Shown here piece by piece: positions 53,136 to 61,041 of a DNA stretch of 64,000 nt. The position numbers and the translations under genes were made by a program. The first letter of the stretch is position 1, and every line of letters starts with the position of its first letter. The DNA comes from Bacillota bacterium (GTDB taxonomy: Bacteria > Bacillota > Clostridia > Christensenellales > Aristaeellaceae): NCBI GenBank assembly GCA_023444095.1, contig JAEZRP010000022.1, forward strand, positions 62,001-126,000, read 5' to 3'. Under the pieces are notes generated by a model. The model worked only from the letters and a program-made list of their open reading frames with translations, had not been told where the DNA came from and made no database searches.

Positions 53136-54308
53136 ATGTCGAGCACGCTGCGCGCCAAGCTGAACGCCATGAAGCGGGAATCGCCCGCGCCGCCCGCCCG
53201 GAAGCACGAAGGCGGGCTGGTTCGCTATGTCGAGCGCATGCCCGCGCCCGAGGCGCTCTACGCCCTCTCCGGCGAAGCGCTCCGGCGCATCGGCTGGAAC
53301 GGACGCGCGTTCGACGTCGAAAGGTGCCTCTTTCTTGATACCGAGACGACCGGCCTCTCTGGCGGCGCGGGCACGGTTGCGTTTCTCGTGGGAGTCGGCT
53401 TCATCGAAAAGGGCGTCATGACGGTCGAGCAGCTCTTCATGCGCGATTATTCGGACGAACCGGAACTGCTCGCCGCGCTCGCCGCGCGCATGGCGGACTT
53501 CGAGTGCGCGGTCACGTTCAACGGCAAAACGTTCGATCTGCCGCTGTTGCGCACGCGCTTCACGCTGAGCCGCATGGAAGCTCCCCCGGCGCTCTTCGAT
53601 CTCGACCTCATCCACCCCGCGCGGCGCGCGTGGAAACTTCGGATCGAAAGCTGCCGGCTTTCCAACATCGAGGACAAGATTCTGGGCCTGCCGCGAAAGA
53701 ACGACCTGCCCGGCGCGGAGGTGCCCGAGCGGTACTTCGCGTTTTTAAAGACCGGGGACATGGGGCTCATCGAGGACGTGATCCGCCACAACCGCCAGGA
53801 TATCGCGACGCTCGCGCACCTTCTGGCGGAGCTCGACCGCGTATACGCGCGCCCGGAGGCCCAGACCCACGCGCAGGATCTGTTCAGCCTCGGAAAGGCG
53901 CTCGAAAAACAGGGCGAAAGCGCGCGCGCGCGGGAACTCTATCGGCTCTCCGCCGTGCCGCGCAGGTCGGGCACGCTCTCGGGCCTGCACGCGGAGGCGG
54001 TCGCGGGCGACGCGAACCGGCGGCTCGCGCGGCTCTGCCTGCGGGCGGGCGACACGGACGCGGCGATTTCGACGCTCGAGCAGATGGTCGCGCGCGGCCA
54101 GATGGGGGCGTGGCCGCACATTGAGCTCGCGAAGATATACGAGCACCGCAAAAAGGACATCCGGCAGGCGCTCCGACATGCGCGGCGCGCGCTCGCGGCC
54201 TGTAGCGCTCCCGAGGCATGCGCCTGCGGGGCGCAGGAGATCAGGCGCAGGGAAGCGCGGCTGATCGCGAAAATGAAACGACAGGGGAATGATCAAAAAT
54301 GGGAATGA
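53136..54308 (+). CDS. YprB-like ribonuclease H-fold exonuclease with TPR tail
   Basis: A 390-residue protein. Residues of about 60-240 form a DEDDh-type 3'-5' exonuclease domain: CLFLDTETTGLSGGAGTV holds the first Asp-Glu, AVTFNGKTFDLPLL the second Asp, and the RHNRQDIATLAHLL segment the last His-x4-Asp-like residues. The C-terminal 130 residues are helical TPR-type repeats (AQDLFSLGKALEKQGESARA). This matches YprB of Bacillus, whose substrate is not established. The start at 53136 follows GAGGGTGA. It overlaps the TPR gene downstream. Confidence 0.88.
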   Translation: MSSTLRAKLNAMKRESPAPPARKHEGGLVRYVERMPAPEALYALSGEALRRIGWNGRAFDVERCLFLDTETTGLSGGAGTVAFLVGVGFIEKGVMTVEQLFMRDYSDEPELLAALAARMADFECAVTFNGKTFDLPLLRTRFTLSRMEAPPALFDLDLIHPARRAWKLRIESCRLSNIEDKILGLPRKNDLPGAEVPERYFAFLKTGDMGLIEDVIRHNRQDIATLAHLLAELDRVYARPEAQTHAQDLFSLGKALEKQGESARARELYRLSAVPRRSGTLSGLHAEAVAGDANRRLARLCLRAGDTDAAISTLEQMVARGQMGAWPHIELAKIYEHRKKDIRQALRHARRALAACSAPEACACGAQEIRRREARLIAKMKRQGNDQKWE

Positions 54309-55072
54309 AGGAACGATTTCAGGCGAACATGGCGGGCAACCGCGCCTATCGCGCGCACGCCCACGCAAACCGCCTGAGCGATACGGGAAAACCCGAGCAG
54401 GCGGAAAAGCTGTATCAGGACGCCATGCGTGGCTACGGCGAGGCAGAAAAGCTCGGCTGCGACAGCCCGCGCATCATGACCGGCTACGGCGTCCTTCTGA
54501 TGCGCGACGGCCAGTTCGAAAGGGCGCGCGACATGCTCCTGAAGCTCCACCAGAGCCCCGGGCTCACCCAGGACGACAAGTTCCACCTGCGGATCAACCA
54601 CGCGATCTGCCAGTGGCGATTGGGCAACCTCGACAAGGCGATCGAATCCATGCGCCAGGCGTTCGGGTTTTCCAAGACGAGCCTCTGCCTCAACGTGTTC
54701 TCCTCCATGCTGAACGAAAAGGCGCGCGAGACGGGCGACTTCGAGGAGGCGGAGAAAATCCGCGCGGAGGCGCTCGACTACGACGAGGACGACACCGTGA
54801 CCCTCGCGAACGCGGGCTTTCTGAGCCTCTGGAAGTACGAAAAGACGGGCGACAGGGCGGAGCTCGACGGCGCGGTCGCGCGGTTCGAGAAGGCCGTCCG
54901 GCGCAACCCGAACCACCCGGCGGCGCTCGTCGGACTCGCGCTCGCGGAGAAGGCCATCGGAAACGCCGGGGACGCGAAGGCGCACATCGACCGCGCGCTC
55001 GCGCTGCGCTTCCCCCCCTCCTGTCCCGTCGACCGCGCATTCGCGGAGAAGGCTGCGAAACAGATCGGCTGA
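54299..55072 (+). CDS. Tetratricopeptide-repeat protein
   Basis: A 257-residue, all-helical protein with about five TPR units, for example RLSDTGKPEQAEKLYQDAM, YGVLLMRDGQFERARDML and ALVGLALAEKAIGNAGDAKA. No signal peptide or catalytic domain is seen, so it is a cytoplasmic scaffold. It overlaps the YprB-like gene by 10 bp, and that protein also ends in TPR-like helices. The two may act together. Confidence 0.8.
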   Translation: MGMKERFQANMAGNRAYRAHAHANRLSDTGKPEQAEKLYQDAMRGYGEAEKLGCDSPRIMTGYGVLLMRDGQFERARDMLLKLHQSPGLTQDDKFHLRINHAICQWRLGNLDKAIESMRQAFGFSKTSLCLNVFSSMLNEKARETGDFEEAEKIRAEALDYDEDDTVTLANAGFLSLWKYEKTGDRAELDGAVARFEKAVRRNPNHPAALVGLALAEKAIGNAGDAKAHIDRALALRFPPSCPVDRAFAEKAAKQIG

Positions 55073-55079
55073 GCACAAA

Positions 55080-55111
55080 ACAGACTTTGGTTCTTATAAA
55101 CCAAAGTCTGT
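55080..55111. terminator. Bidirectional terminator between TPR and SPL-like genes
   Basis: ACAGACTTTGGTT/AACCAAAGTCTGT (55080-55092 and 55099-55111), a perfect 13-bp stem with a 6-nt loop, has TTCTTCTTTT on the plus side. On the minus strand the stem encodes the last residues of the SPL-like protein and its stop codon, so one element serves both genes. Confidence 0.9.
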
Positions 55112-56026
55112 TTCTTCTTTTGTAGTTTCCGGAAATAAACTTAGTTGCTCGCCCGCACGCGCATCGAACCTCCCCCGCATGTACGCCTTGATCGCGTCCA
55201 TCCCAAAAAGAAGGCCTCTCTCCCGCGCGACGGTGCCGAGCGCCTCCCAAAGCTCGTCGTTTCGCGGCGTGGGACAGAAGTAGTCGTTCCCGAAGCGCTC
55301 CACATAAGCCTGACGGACGGACGCGGGAAGGTTCATCAGAAGGTGCTCCCGCGACCCGGCGCGCATGGTCACGCCGAAGGCCTCGCCCGGATACACCCAC
55401 TTCGCCCCGGTGTCCGCCGCCGCGCGGGCGATCGCCGATACGTTCTCGGGCGTGTCGTTCACGAGCGGCAGAATCGGCATGAGGAGCACGCCGCAGTCGA
55501 TCCCCGTTCGCGCCAGCGCCTCCAGCGCGCGTAGCCGCGCGGACGTCGGGCATACGGTTTTCTCGATCCTCCGGCACAGTTCGTCGTCATACGTCGTGAT
55601 CGTCACGCTCACGCACGCCGCCGCCCGGTCCGAAATCGCGCGGATCAGGTCGAGATCCCGCGCAACGAGATCCGACTTTGTGTCGATCGCGACCCCGAAT
55701 CCGTGGCGCAGAAGGAGCGCGAGCGCGCCGTGCGTGAGCCTGAGCTCCTCCTCGCGCGGGTTGTACGGGTCGCTCATGGAACCCGTGATCACGATCCCCT
55801 TTTTGCGCTTGGATTTGAGGTCGCGCTCGACGATGCGCAGCGCGTCGGCCTTCACCGAAACCGTTCCAAAGTCTGGAATCCGGTAGCAGTCGCTGCGGCT
55901 GTCACAATAGATGCAGCCGTGGCTGCAGCCCCGGTAGAGGTTCATGGTGTAGTTGGAGCCGAACCAGCCGTCTTCGTAATAGGCGGAAACGATCGTCTTC
56001 GCCCCGACTTCCCCCTTGTCCATCAT
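55094..56026 (-). CDS. SPL-family radical SAM protein
   Basis: A protein of about 310 residues similar to the Rv2578c/spore-photoproduct-lyase-like radical SAM group. The cluster motif is CSHGCIYCDSR (CxxxCxxC) after MNLYRGCSHGC. SDPYNPREEE and VTITTYDDELCRRIE are typical of the group. Many members are of unknown function and are proposed to act in DNA repair. The start overlaps the tag stop by ATGA. A second ATG follows directly. The gene lies in a unit with a DNA glycosylase, consistent with a repair role by association. Confidence 0.85.
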   Translation of the reverse strand: MMDKGEVGAKTIVSAYYEDGWFGSNYTMNLYRGCSHGCIYCDSRSDCYRIPDFGTVSVKADALRIVERDLKSKRKKGIVITGSMSDPYNPREEELRLTHGALALLLRHGFGVAIDTKSDLVARDLDLIRAISDRAAACVSVTITTYDDELCRRIEKTVCPTSARLRALEALARTGIDCGVLLMPILPLVNDTPENVSAIARAAADTGAKWVYPGEAFGVTMRAGSREHLLMNLPASVRQAYVERFGNDYFCPTPRNDELWEALGTVARERGLLFGMDAIKAYMRGRFDARAGEQLSLFPETTKEETDFGL

Positions 56027-56589
56027 CTTCTCCCGTAAAACGCGCACGAGACGATGTGGTCGTTCACCATCCCAACCGCCTGCATGAACGCGTACACGAT
56101 GGTCGTGCCCACGAACTTGAAGCCCCGCTTCAAAAGGTCCCTGCTGAGCGCGTCGGAGATCTCCGTGCGCGTGGGCACGTCCTCCATCCTCTCCCACGCG
56201 TTCACAATCGGTTCCCCGCCCACGAAGCCCCAAAGGTAGCGATCAAACGAGCCGAATTCCCCGACAACCGCGAAATACGCCTTGGCGTTCGTGATCGCGG
56301 CGTTCACCTTGAGCCTGTTTCGGATGATCCCGGGATCCAGCAGCAGCGATTCCACCTTCTCCGGGCCGTACGCGGCGATCTTTGCGGGATCGAAGCCGTC
56401 AAACGCAGCCGCCATTGCGTCCATCTTTTTGAGGACCGTCGACCAGCTCAGCCCCGCCTGCATCCCCTCGAGGATCAGCATCTTGAAAAGCGTCCGGTCG
56501 TCGTGTACCGGAACGCCCCAAATTTCGTCGTGGTATGCCTTCGAGAGCCCGTCGGCTTCCGCCCAGCCGCAGCGCGTCAGTCCGTCCAT
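56023..56589 (-). CDS. tag: DNA-3-methyladenine glycosylase I
   Basis: A 188-residue Tag enzyme that excises 3-methyladenine from alkylated DNA. Family hallmarks are CGWAEADGLSKAYHDEIWG at the N terminus, FKMLILEGMQAGLSWSTVLKK in the middle, and KRGFKFVGTTIVYAFMQAVG near the C terminus, together with the metal-binding Cys and His residues. The start at 56589 follows GAGGACAAAG. It overlaps the acetyltransferase upstream by 13 bp and the radical SAM gene downstream by 4 bp. Confidence 0.95.
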   Translation of the reverse strand: MDGLTRCGWAEADGLSKAYHDEIWGVPVHDDRTLFKMLILEGMQAGLSWSTVLKKMDAMAAAFDGFDPAKIAAYGPEKVESLLLDPGIIRNRLKVNAAITNAKAYFAVVGEFGSFDRYLWGFVGGEPIVNAWERMEDVPTRTEISDALSRDLLKRGFKFVGTTIVYAFMQAVGMVNDHIVSCAFYGRR

Positions 56590-57020
56590 TCTTTGTCCTC
56601 CAGCCGCTTCACAAAGCAGATGATCCGGTTCGCCTCCCGGAACCCGATCCCAAGGTGGAACGCGAGGCTCGCGCCGTTTTCGAGTTCGCAGTCGCTCGCG
56701 AATTCCGCGCAGCCCCTTGCCCGCGCCCAATCCTCGCAGCAACTGACCAGCGCCGCCGCGAACCCTCGCCGCCTGTACGCTTCCTCCACGTAGACTCCCT
56801 CGAGGTAGCCGACCGGCCTTTCGTCCGTTCCCTCGACATAGTCATGCCGGAGCCCGCACTGCGCGAAGCCGACCGCCCGGCCGTCCGCGCGCGCAAGGAA
56901 CACCGCCGTGTCACCAACCGAAAGCATCTCCCGAAAGTCCGCCGGATCGTGCCCCGGCCACAAAAGTTCCACAAGGCGCGCCACTTCTGAAAAGTCCGCC
57001 ACCGTCGCCCGCTCAATCAT
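56577..57020 (-). CDS. GNAT acetyltransferase similar to aminoglycoside 6'-N-acetyltransferase
   Basis: A 147-residue GNAT protein. Sequence blocks match the AAC(6')-type group: LWPGHDPADFREML, AVGFAQCGLRHDYVEG, PVGYLEGVYVEEAYRRRG (acetyl-CoA loop), ASDCELENGASLAFH and GFREANRIICFVKRL. Enzymes of this group acetylate the 6'-amine of aminoglycosides, though chromosomal members may serve other roles. The start at 57020 is chosen over an upstream ATG because of the GGGGAG site and the alignment. It is the first gene of the unit with tag and the SPL-like gene. Confidence 0.82.
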   Translation of the reverse strand: MIERATVADFSEVARLVELLWPGHDPADFREMLSVGDTAVFLARADGRAVGFAQCGLRHDYVEGTDERPVGYLEGVYVEEAYRRRGFAAALVSCCEDWARARGCAEFASDCELENGASLAFHLGIGFREANRIICFVKRLEDKEWTD

Positions 57021-57042
57021 TCGATCACTCCCCGTCCACTCG

Positions 57043-57093
57043 ATGATAGCATACGCCCGAAGGTTTGACAACCGCCGAATCATCTGATATGAT
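57043..57093. promoter_or_regulatory. Divergent promoters sharing one -35 element (AAC-like / GNAT-Rnk genes)
   Basis: Plus strand: TTGACA (57065-57070), 17 bp, TATGAT (57088-57093). Minus strand: TTGTCA (57071-57066), 17 bp, TATCAT (57048-57043). The palindromic TTGACAA is shared, as in the pair at 53064-53114. Confidence 0.75.
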
Positions 57094-57170
57094 AGGGGTA
57101 AAGAACCGTCATGGGCCAGACCGAATACCGGCCGCCATGGAAGGCTTTATCAAGCTGAGCGAGGTGCCAC

Positions 57171-58088
57171 ATGATAGGGCCTTCTATTTGTTTGCGTTCG
57201 GAAATCACGCGCCGGGACGCGGAGAAGATCGCGGAATGGCTCGCGCGCGGCGACGCCGCGTACATGAGCGACGGGCCGGACGTCCCGGACGCCATCGCGC
57301 GGGCGCTGGGTCGCGCGCAGATTCCGGACGTCACAGTCCTTTTCAATCAGGGCGGCCGGTTCTTCCTCGCCGAGGAGCGAGGCATTCTAGCGGGCTTTCT
57401 CAGGCTCGCAACCGGCGGGCCGGACGTCCAGATCGTTCTCATGGTCGAACGGGGCAGAAGGGGGCGCGGGGTCGGCCGGGCGATGCTGCGGGAGGCGCTG
57501 AAGGTCGCCTTTTTCGAGATGCGCGCGCCGCGCGTTTTGGCGGTCATCCACAGGGACAATCATCGCTCGCTGCGCCTCTTCGGCCGCGCGGGCTTCCGCA
57601 TGGAGGCGGGCGGCGGACTCTGGACGCGCCACGCGTTCTCGATGCGGGACTATATCCGGGCAATTCAGGAGGGAAGGGACATGGAACGAAAGCTGTACAT
57701 CACAAAGCTCGACCGCGAAAGGCTCACGCGGCTCATCGACGACGCGCTCTTCGGAAACGCCGAGAGCGACAAGGCCTTCCGCGTTCTTCAGGCGGAACTC
57801 GCGCGCGCCACGGTGGTCGCGCCGGAGGAACTGCCCGAGGACGTCGTCTCGATGCGCTCGCGCGCGCTCATCTCGCTCGACGGCGAGGAGGAGGAGATTT
57901 CACTCGTCTATCCGGACGAGGCGGACTGGACGACAGGCAAGCTCTCCATCCTCTCCCCCATCGGCACCGCGCTCATCGGCTACCGCGCGGGTGACCGGGT
58001 CGACTGGCGCACGCCCGGCGGGCTTAAGCGCATCGAGATCAAGAAGGTGCTCTATCAGCCTGAGGCGGCGGGCGATTTCGGGCTGTGA
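57171..58088 (+). CDS. GNAT acetyltransferase fused to a Rnk/GreA-GreB C-terminal domain
   Basis: A 305-residue two-domain protein. Residues 1-165 are a GNAT domain with the acetyl-CoA loop RGRRGRGVGRAML and the HRDNHRSLRLFGRAGF motif. Residues 171-305 match Rnk (nucleoside diphosphate kinase regulator), with the helical N-terminal arm and the GreA/GreB-type C domain (GTALIGYRAGDRVDW, YQPEAAGDF). Rnk proteins bind RNA polymerase near the secondary channel. Codon 171 is ATG (57681) preceded by AGGAGGG with 7-nt spacing, so a separate Rnk protein of 135 residues may also be made. The start at 57171 follows GAGGTG. Confidence 0.85.
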   Translation: MIGPSICLRSEITRRDAEKIAEWLARGDAAYMSDGPDVPDAIARALGRAQIPDVTVLFNQGGRFFLAEERGILAGFLRLATGGPDVQIVLMVERGRRGRGVGRAMLREALKVAFFEMRAPRVLAVIHRDNHRSLRLFGRAGFRMEAGGGLWTRHAFSMRDYIRAIQEGRDMERKLYITKLDRERLTRLIDDALFGNAESDKAFRVLQAELARATVVAPEELPEDVVSMRSRALISLDGEEEEISLVYPDEADWTTGKLSILSPIGTALIGYRAGDRVDWRTPGGLKRIEIKKVLYQPEAAGDFGL

Positions 58089-58976
58089 CCGGGATTCCGG
58101 GCTCCGACCGCTTCATTGATGTTACGCCCGTTCTGAAGGGTCAGTCGGGCGACCGAAAATACCGCGCCAAAACGGGCGCGGGCGAAAGCCTGCTCCTCCG
58201 GGTCGGCGGCAGGTCGGAGTACAAGCGCAAAAAAGCGGAATATGAAATGCTGGAGCGGGCGCACGCGGCGGGGATCCCGACACCGTGCCCTTTGGAATTC
58301 GGAGTGTGCGCGAACGGGGACCCGTACGCCATCCTCGGCTGGCGCGAATGCTTCGACGCGGAACGGCTTCTGCCTCGCCTGCCGCGCGAAGCGCGCTTCG
58401 CGCTCGGCGTTCAGTCCGGCGCGCTCCTCCGGCGGTTGCACGCGCTCCCCGCGCCGACGGACGCCGCGGCGTGGGCCGAAAGGTTCCGCCGGAAGATCGC
58501 CGCGCGGGCCGAGGCGTACGCCGCCATGCCCGAAAAGCATCCGGGGGCCGACCTCGTGCGGGACTGCCTGATTTCGCGGCAGAATCTCCTGGACGCGCGT
58601 CCGCAGAGCTTCAACCACGGCGACTACAGCGCGGGCAACCTGATCGTTTCCCCCGGCGGGAAGCTGTCCGTGATCGACTTCAACGCCTACAACGGCGGCT
58701 ATGGCGACCCCTGGTGGGAACTCGGGCAGGACGCGGACGGGGACTACCTGAACGGCCAGCTCGCGGGCTACTTCGAGGGGAACCCGCCGCCCGGCTACTT
58801 CCCGCTGTGCGCCTATTACGCCGCCTACGGCGCGCTCGCGGCCGTGTGCGACACCCGCGCGGGCGAATGGCGAATATGGGACGCCCGCGGAGGGAATCGA
58901 GCACCTCGAGCGCGTGCTCTCGTGGTTCGACAACATGCGCGGGGACGTCCCCGCGTGGTATCGGCCCGTCATCTGA
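58085..58976 (+). pseudogene. APH-fold kinase broken by a 7-bp tandem duplication
   Basis: A phosphotransferase-family gene with catalytic loop NHGDYSAGNLIV and metal-binding VIDFNAYNGGYGDPWWELG. At 58862-58875 the heptamer GGCGAAT occurs twice in tandem. After it, the original frame runs on into sequence antisense to the next gene. The +1 frame instead encodes a sensible C terminus (EYGTPAEGIEHLERVLSWF and AWYRPVI) ending at 58976. Removing one heptamer restores a single protein of 294 residues. The start is GTG overlapping the previous stop (GTGA). All catalytic residues lie before the break, so a variant with an aberrant tail could still be made. Confidence 0.8.
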
Positions 58977-59412
58977 CCCAGTGGTTGAGCTTTGGTAGCT
59001 GCGCCTCGAGCATCCGGCGCACCTCCTCCTCCTTCATGCCGTGCATCTTCGCCATGTGCGGCCCGAGGAAATCCAGCAGTTCGTCCAGCGACTTGTAGAC
59101 CATCTCGCCGTTTGTATAACACCACTTACAGTATTCCTCGTTGAACGCGCCGTCCGGCTCCGTGCTCAATACATCGTCCGTCATGGGCATGCCGCAGCAC
59201 TGGCAGACGAGGGCACGGGGCGCGCCCAGAAGCGTGTTGATCGAGACGCCGAACCTTTGCGAGATGATCTTCAATGTCTCCGTGTTCGGCACCGTCTCCC
59301 CCGTCTCCCAGCGGCTCACCGCCTGCCGCGTGACATACAGCCTATCCGCCATTTCGTCCTGCGTGAGTCCGTTCTTCCTGCGCAAATCCGCCAAAACAGC
59401 CTTCGTTTCCAT
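58969..59412 (-). CDS. XRE-family regulator with C-terminal zinc ribbon
   Basis: A 147-residue protein. The N-terminal helix-turn-helix (residues of about 5-60: LRRKNGLTQDEMADRLYVTR, QAVSRWETGETVPN) is the classic XRE/HTH_3 form. The C-terminal part has a putative zinc ribbon (CQCCGMPM ... EEYCKWCYTNGE) like the zinc-ribbon-2 domain. It probably represses a local target and itself, since a palindrome overlaps its promoter. It ends 8 bp inside the broken kinase gene. Confidence 0.88.
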   Translation of the reverse strand: METKAVLADLRRKNGLTQDEMADRLYVTRQAVSRWETGETVPNTETLKIISQRFGVSINTLLGAPRALVCQCCGMPMTDDVLSTEPDGAFNEEYCKWCYTNGEMVYKSLDELLDFLGPHMAKMHGMKEEEVRRMLEAQLPKLNHWVR

Positions 59413-59438
59413 GCGCGCGCCTCCCTCCGTCTGCCATC

Positions 59439-59474
59439 ATGATAGCACAACCGCCCGCGTTGTAAAGCAACGCG
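59439..59474 (-). promoter_or_regulatory. Promoter and candidate operator of the XRE gene
   Basis: Minus-strand TTTACA (59466-59461), 16-bp spacer, TATCAT (59444-59439). A palindrome CGCGTTG-N5-CAACGCG (59456-59474) covers the -35, a good position for autorepression by the XRE protein. Confidence 0.6.
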
Positions 59475-59486
59475 CTGTTTCCTCGG

Positions 59487-60494
59487 TCATCTCTTCAGGT
59501 AGCTTGCGAGCGATTGCCGCTTATGGCCCAGATACCCGGTCACGTCTCCTGCCGCCGCCATGGAGTTGAGGATCGCCTCCTCGGTGGCCTCCGCCACCGC
59601 GCGGAAGACCGCATCCATCCTGTCCTCGCGGAGCGCGCGCAGCGGAAGGATGTCCGCCCGCGCCTCGCCGGGGATGCGGTTCGCGGTCGAGAAGCCGAGC
59701 ATCACCTCGCCGCTCCCGTGGCCGATGAACGAGCCGAGCCGGATGAGCCCCACGCCCGCGCGCCGGATCGCCCGGTGGAGCTGCCGGTCGGTGAGCGGGA
59801 GGTCCGTTGCGACGATGGCGATGCAGGAGCCGCGCTCGATCTCCGCGGCCGGGGCCAAATCCGCGACGGGCGCGCCGCCGATCCGGAGATCCTCCAGCCG
59901 CCCATGGTTCGTGAGCGTCAAGACGCCCAGCGTGAAATCGCCCTCGCGCAAGGGGACGATCCGCGACGCGGAGCCGACGCCGCCCTTAAGCCCGTGGCAG
60001 CTCATACCCTTCCCCGCGCCCACATCGCCCTCGGCGAAGTCGGCCCGCGCGTCGGCGATCGCCCGGAGCAGATGCTCCTTTCGGACGGCGCGGCGGCGGA
60101 TATCGTTGAGGTAGGCGTCGTTACATTCGCATACGACGGGGTTGATGGACGTGAATCCGCCGCCCGTGCGAGCAAGCATGTACTCGACCATCGCGGCATG
60201 GACATCGCCCACCGACAGCGTGTTCGTGAGCGCGATCGGCGTCTCGATGACCCCCAGCTCCCCGATCTGCATGAGCCCCAGCGTCTTTCCAAAGCCGTTC
60301 AAAACGTGCGCGGCGGCGGTCAGCTTGTTCTCGAACGGATTGTCTTCCGAAGGCATGACGACTGTCACGCCCGTCTTTACGTCCCCCTCGTCGAGCGTGC
60401 AGTGTCCAACCGTCACGCCCGGCACGTCGCTGATCCTGTTGAGCGGCCCGGTCGCCATGCGCCCGACGGTCACGCCCATCTCGCGTATTCTCAT
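59487..60494 (-). CDS. P1 family peptidase (DmpA-like aminopeptidase)
   Basis: A 335-residue Ntn-type hydrolase of peptidase family S58. It opens with NRISDVPGVTVGHCTL, has the GMSCHGLKGGVGSASRIV loop, and carries the autocleavage Gly-Ser at about residues 217-218 (ERGSCIAIVATDLPL). The conserved LGSFIGHGSGEVMLGFSTAN follows. Members cleave N-terminal D-amino or beta-amino acids from peptides after self-processing at Gly-Ser. The start follows GGGAGGG. It is transcribed alone toward the XRE gene. Confidence 0.9.
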   Translation of the reverse strand: MRIREMGVTVGRMATGPLNRISDVPGVTVGHCTLDEGDVKTGVTVVMPSEDNPFENKLTAAAHVLNGFGKTLGLMQIGELGVIETPIALTNTLSVGDVHAAMVEYMLARTGGGFTSINPVVCECNDAYLNDIRRRAVRKEHLLRAIADARADFAEGDVGAGKGMSCHGLKGGVGSASRIVPLREGDFTLGVLTLTNHGRLEDLRIGGAPVADLAPAAEIERGSCIAIVATDLPLTDRQLHRAIRRAGVGLIRLGSFIGHGSGEVMLGFSTANRIPGEARADILPLRALREDRMDAVFRAVAEATEEAILNSMAAAGDVTGYLGHKRQSLASYLKR

Positions 60495-60822
60495 TCGTAT
60501 CCCTCCCGGAAAATTGGGATCACCGGATTTTGCGTCCTGTACGAATCCCCGACTTCGTTCAAAAAGCCAGAACGCGCGCGTTGACTTCCATGGCCTGCTC
60601 CATCACAAAGTGCGTGCGATGACAGTCGCCCTTCCCCTCGCGCTTCCCGATTCTGTTCTTTTTGGAATGATACCACAAATATGGGTTGAGGTAAAGTTCG
60701 TCGATGGCAACGAATGCGTGGCAAGATGGGACGACCGCGAGCCGTACAGCTTCGCAAAGAATCAATAGGCCTGCTCCGCCATACAAAGAAAGCTCAGGAT
60801 TGCCTGAATGACCAGCAATCTT

Positions 60823-60880
60823 GAGCCATTGGCGGAGAAGCCGGGATTTGAGCCCGGGCGGCAATCGATTGGCGTTCCTT
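60823..60880 (-). pseudogene. tRNA-Ser 3' half fragment (possible attachment-site remnant)
   Basis: On the minus strand a T-arm (CCGGG-CTCAAAT-CCCGG) is followed by CTTCTCC, the discriminator G and CCA, the 3' end of a serine tRNA. No matching 5' half or anticodon arm lies upstream. Bases 60823-60840 are identical to 62385-62402, which span the 3' end of the intact tRNA-Ser(GCT) and seven bases beyond CCA. Confidence 0.65.
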
Positions 60881-60941
60881 AGGGCTATACCGCGCAGAGC
60901 ATGCGCGTGCCGACGAGATGAATTTTCGTCAGATTGCGCTT

Positions 60942-60983
60942 GCAGAATTCGCCGGCGTAGCAGCGCTACGTCAAGAATTCTGC
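60942..60983. repeat. 42-nt imperfect palindrome
   Basis: GCAGAATTC/GAATTCTGC (60942-60950 and 60975-60983) enclose a second perfect stem CGTAGC/GCTACG (60956-60961 and 60965-60970) with a 3-nt loop. There is no T-run. It lies 59 bp after the LysM gene and may be its 3' end structure or a recombination site. Confidence 0.5.
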
Positions 60984-61041
60984 GGGGGTGAGATGGCGGA
61001 AATGCATCCGTCTGCGCGTGCAGGATTTGTGCGGGATAGCC

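Larger units (their letters stand above)
60495..61041. other. Gene-poor junction region left of the tRNA-Ser island
   Basis: 547 bp with lower GC than the surroundings and no convincing gene. It holds a tRNA-Ser 3' fragment (60827-60880) and a 42-nt dyad (60942-60983). Short open frames cross these elements but lack ribosome binding sites and recognisable products. Confidence 0.6.

Noticed and set aside
58085..59098. Uninterrupted 337-codon reading of the third APH-fold kinase
   Set aside because: The last 75 codons are antisense to the XRE regulator and lack family similarity, whereas the +1 frame after the GGCGAAT duplication gives a coherent end at 58976.
60559..60864. 101-codon minus-strand frame
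   Set aside because: Its N-terminal part is read through the tRNA-Ser fragment and it has no ribosome binding site or recognisable domain.
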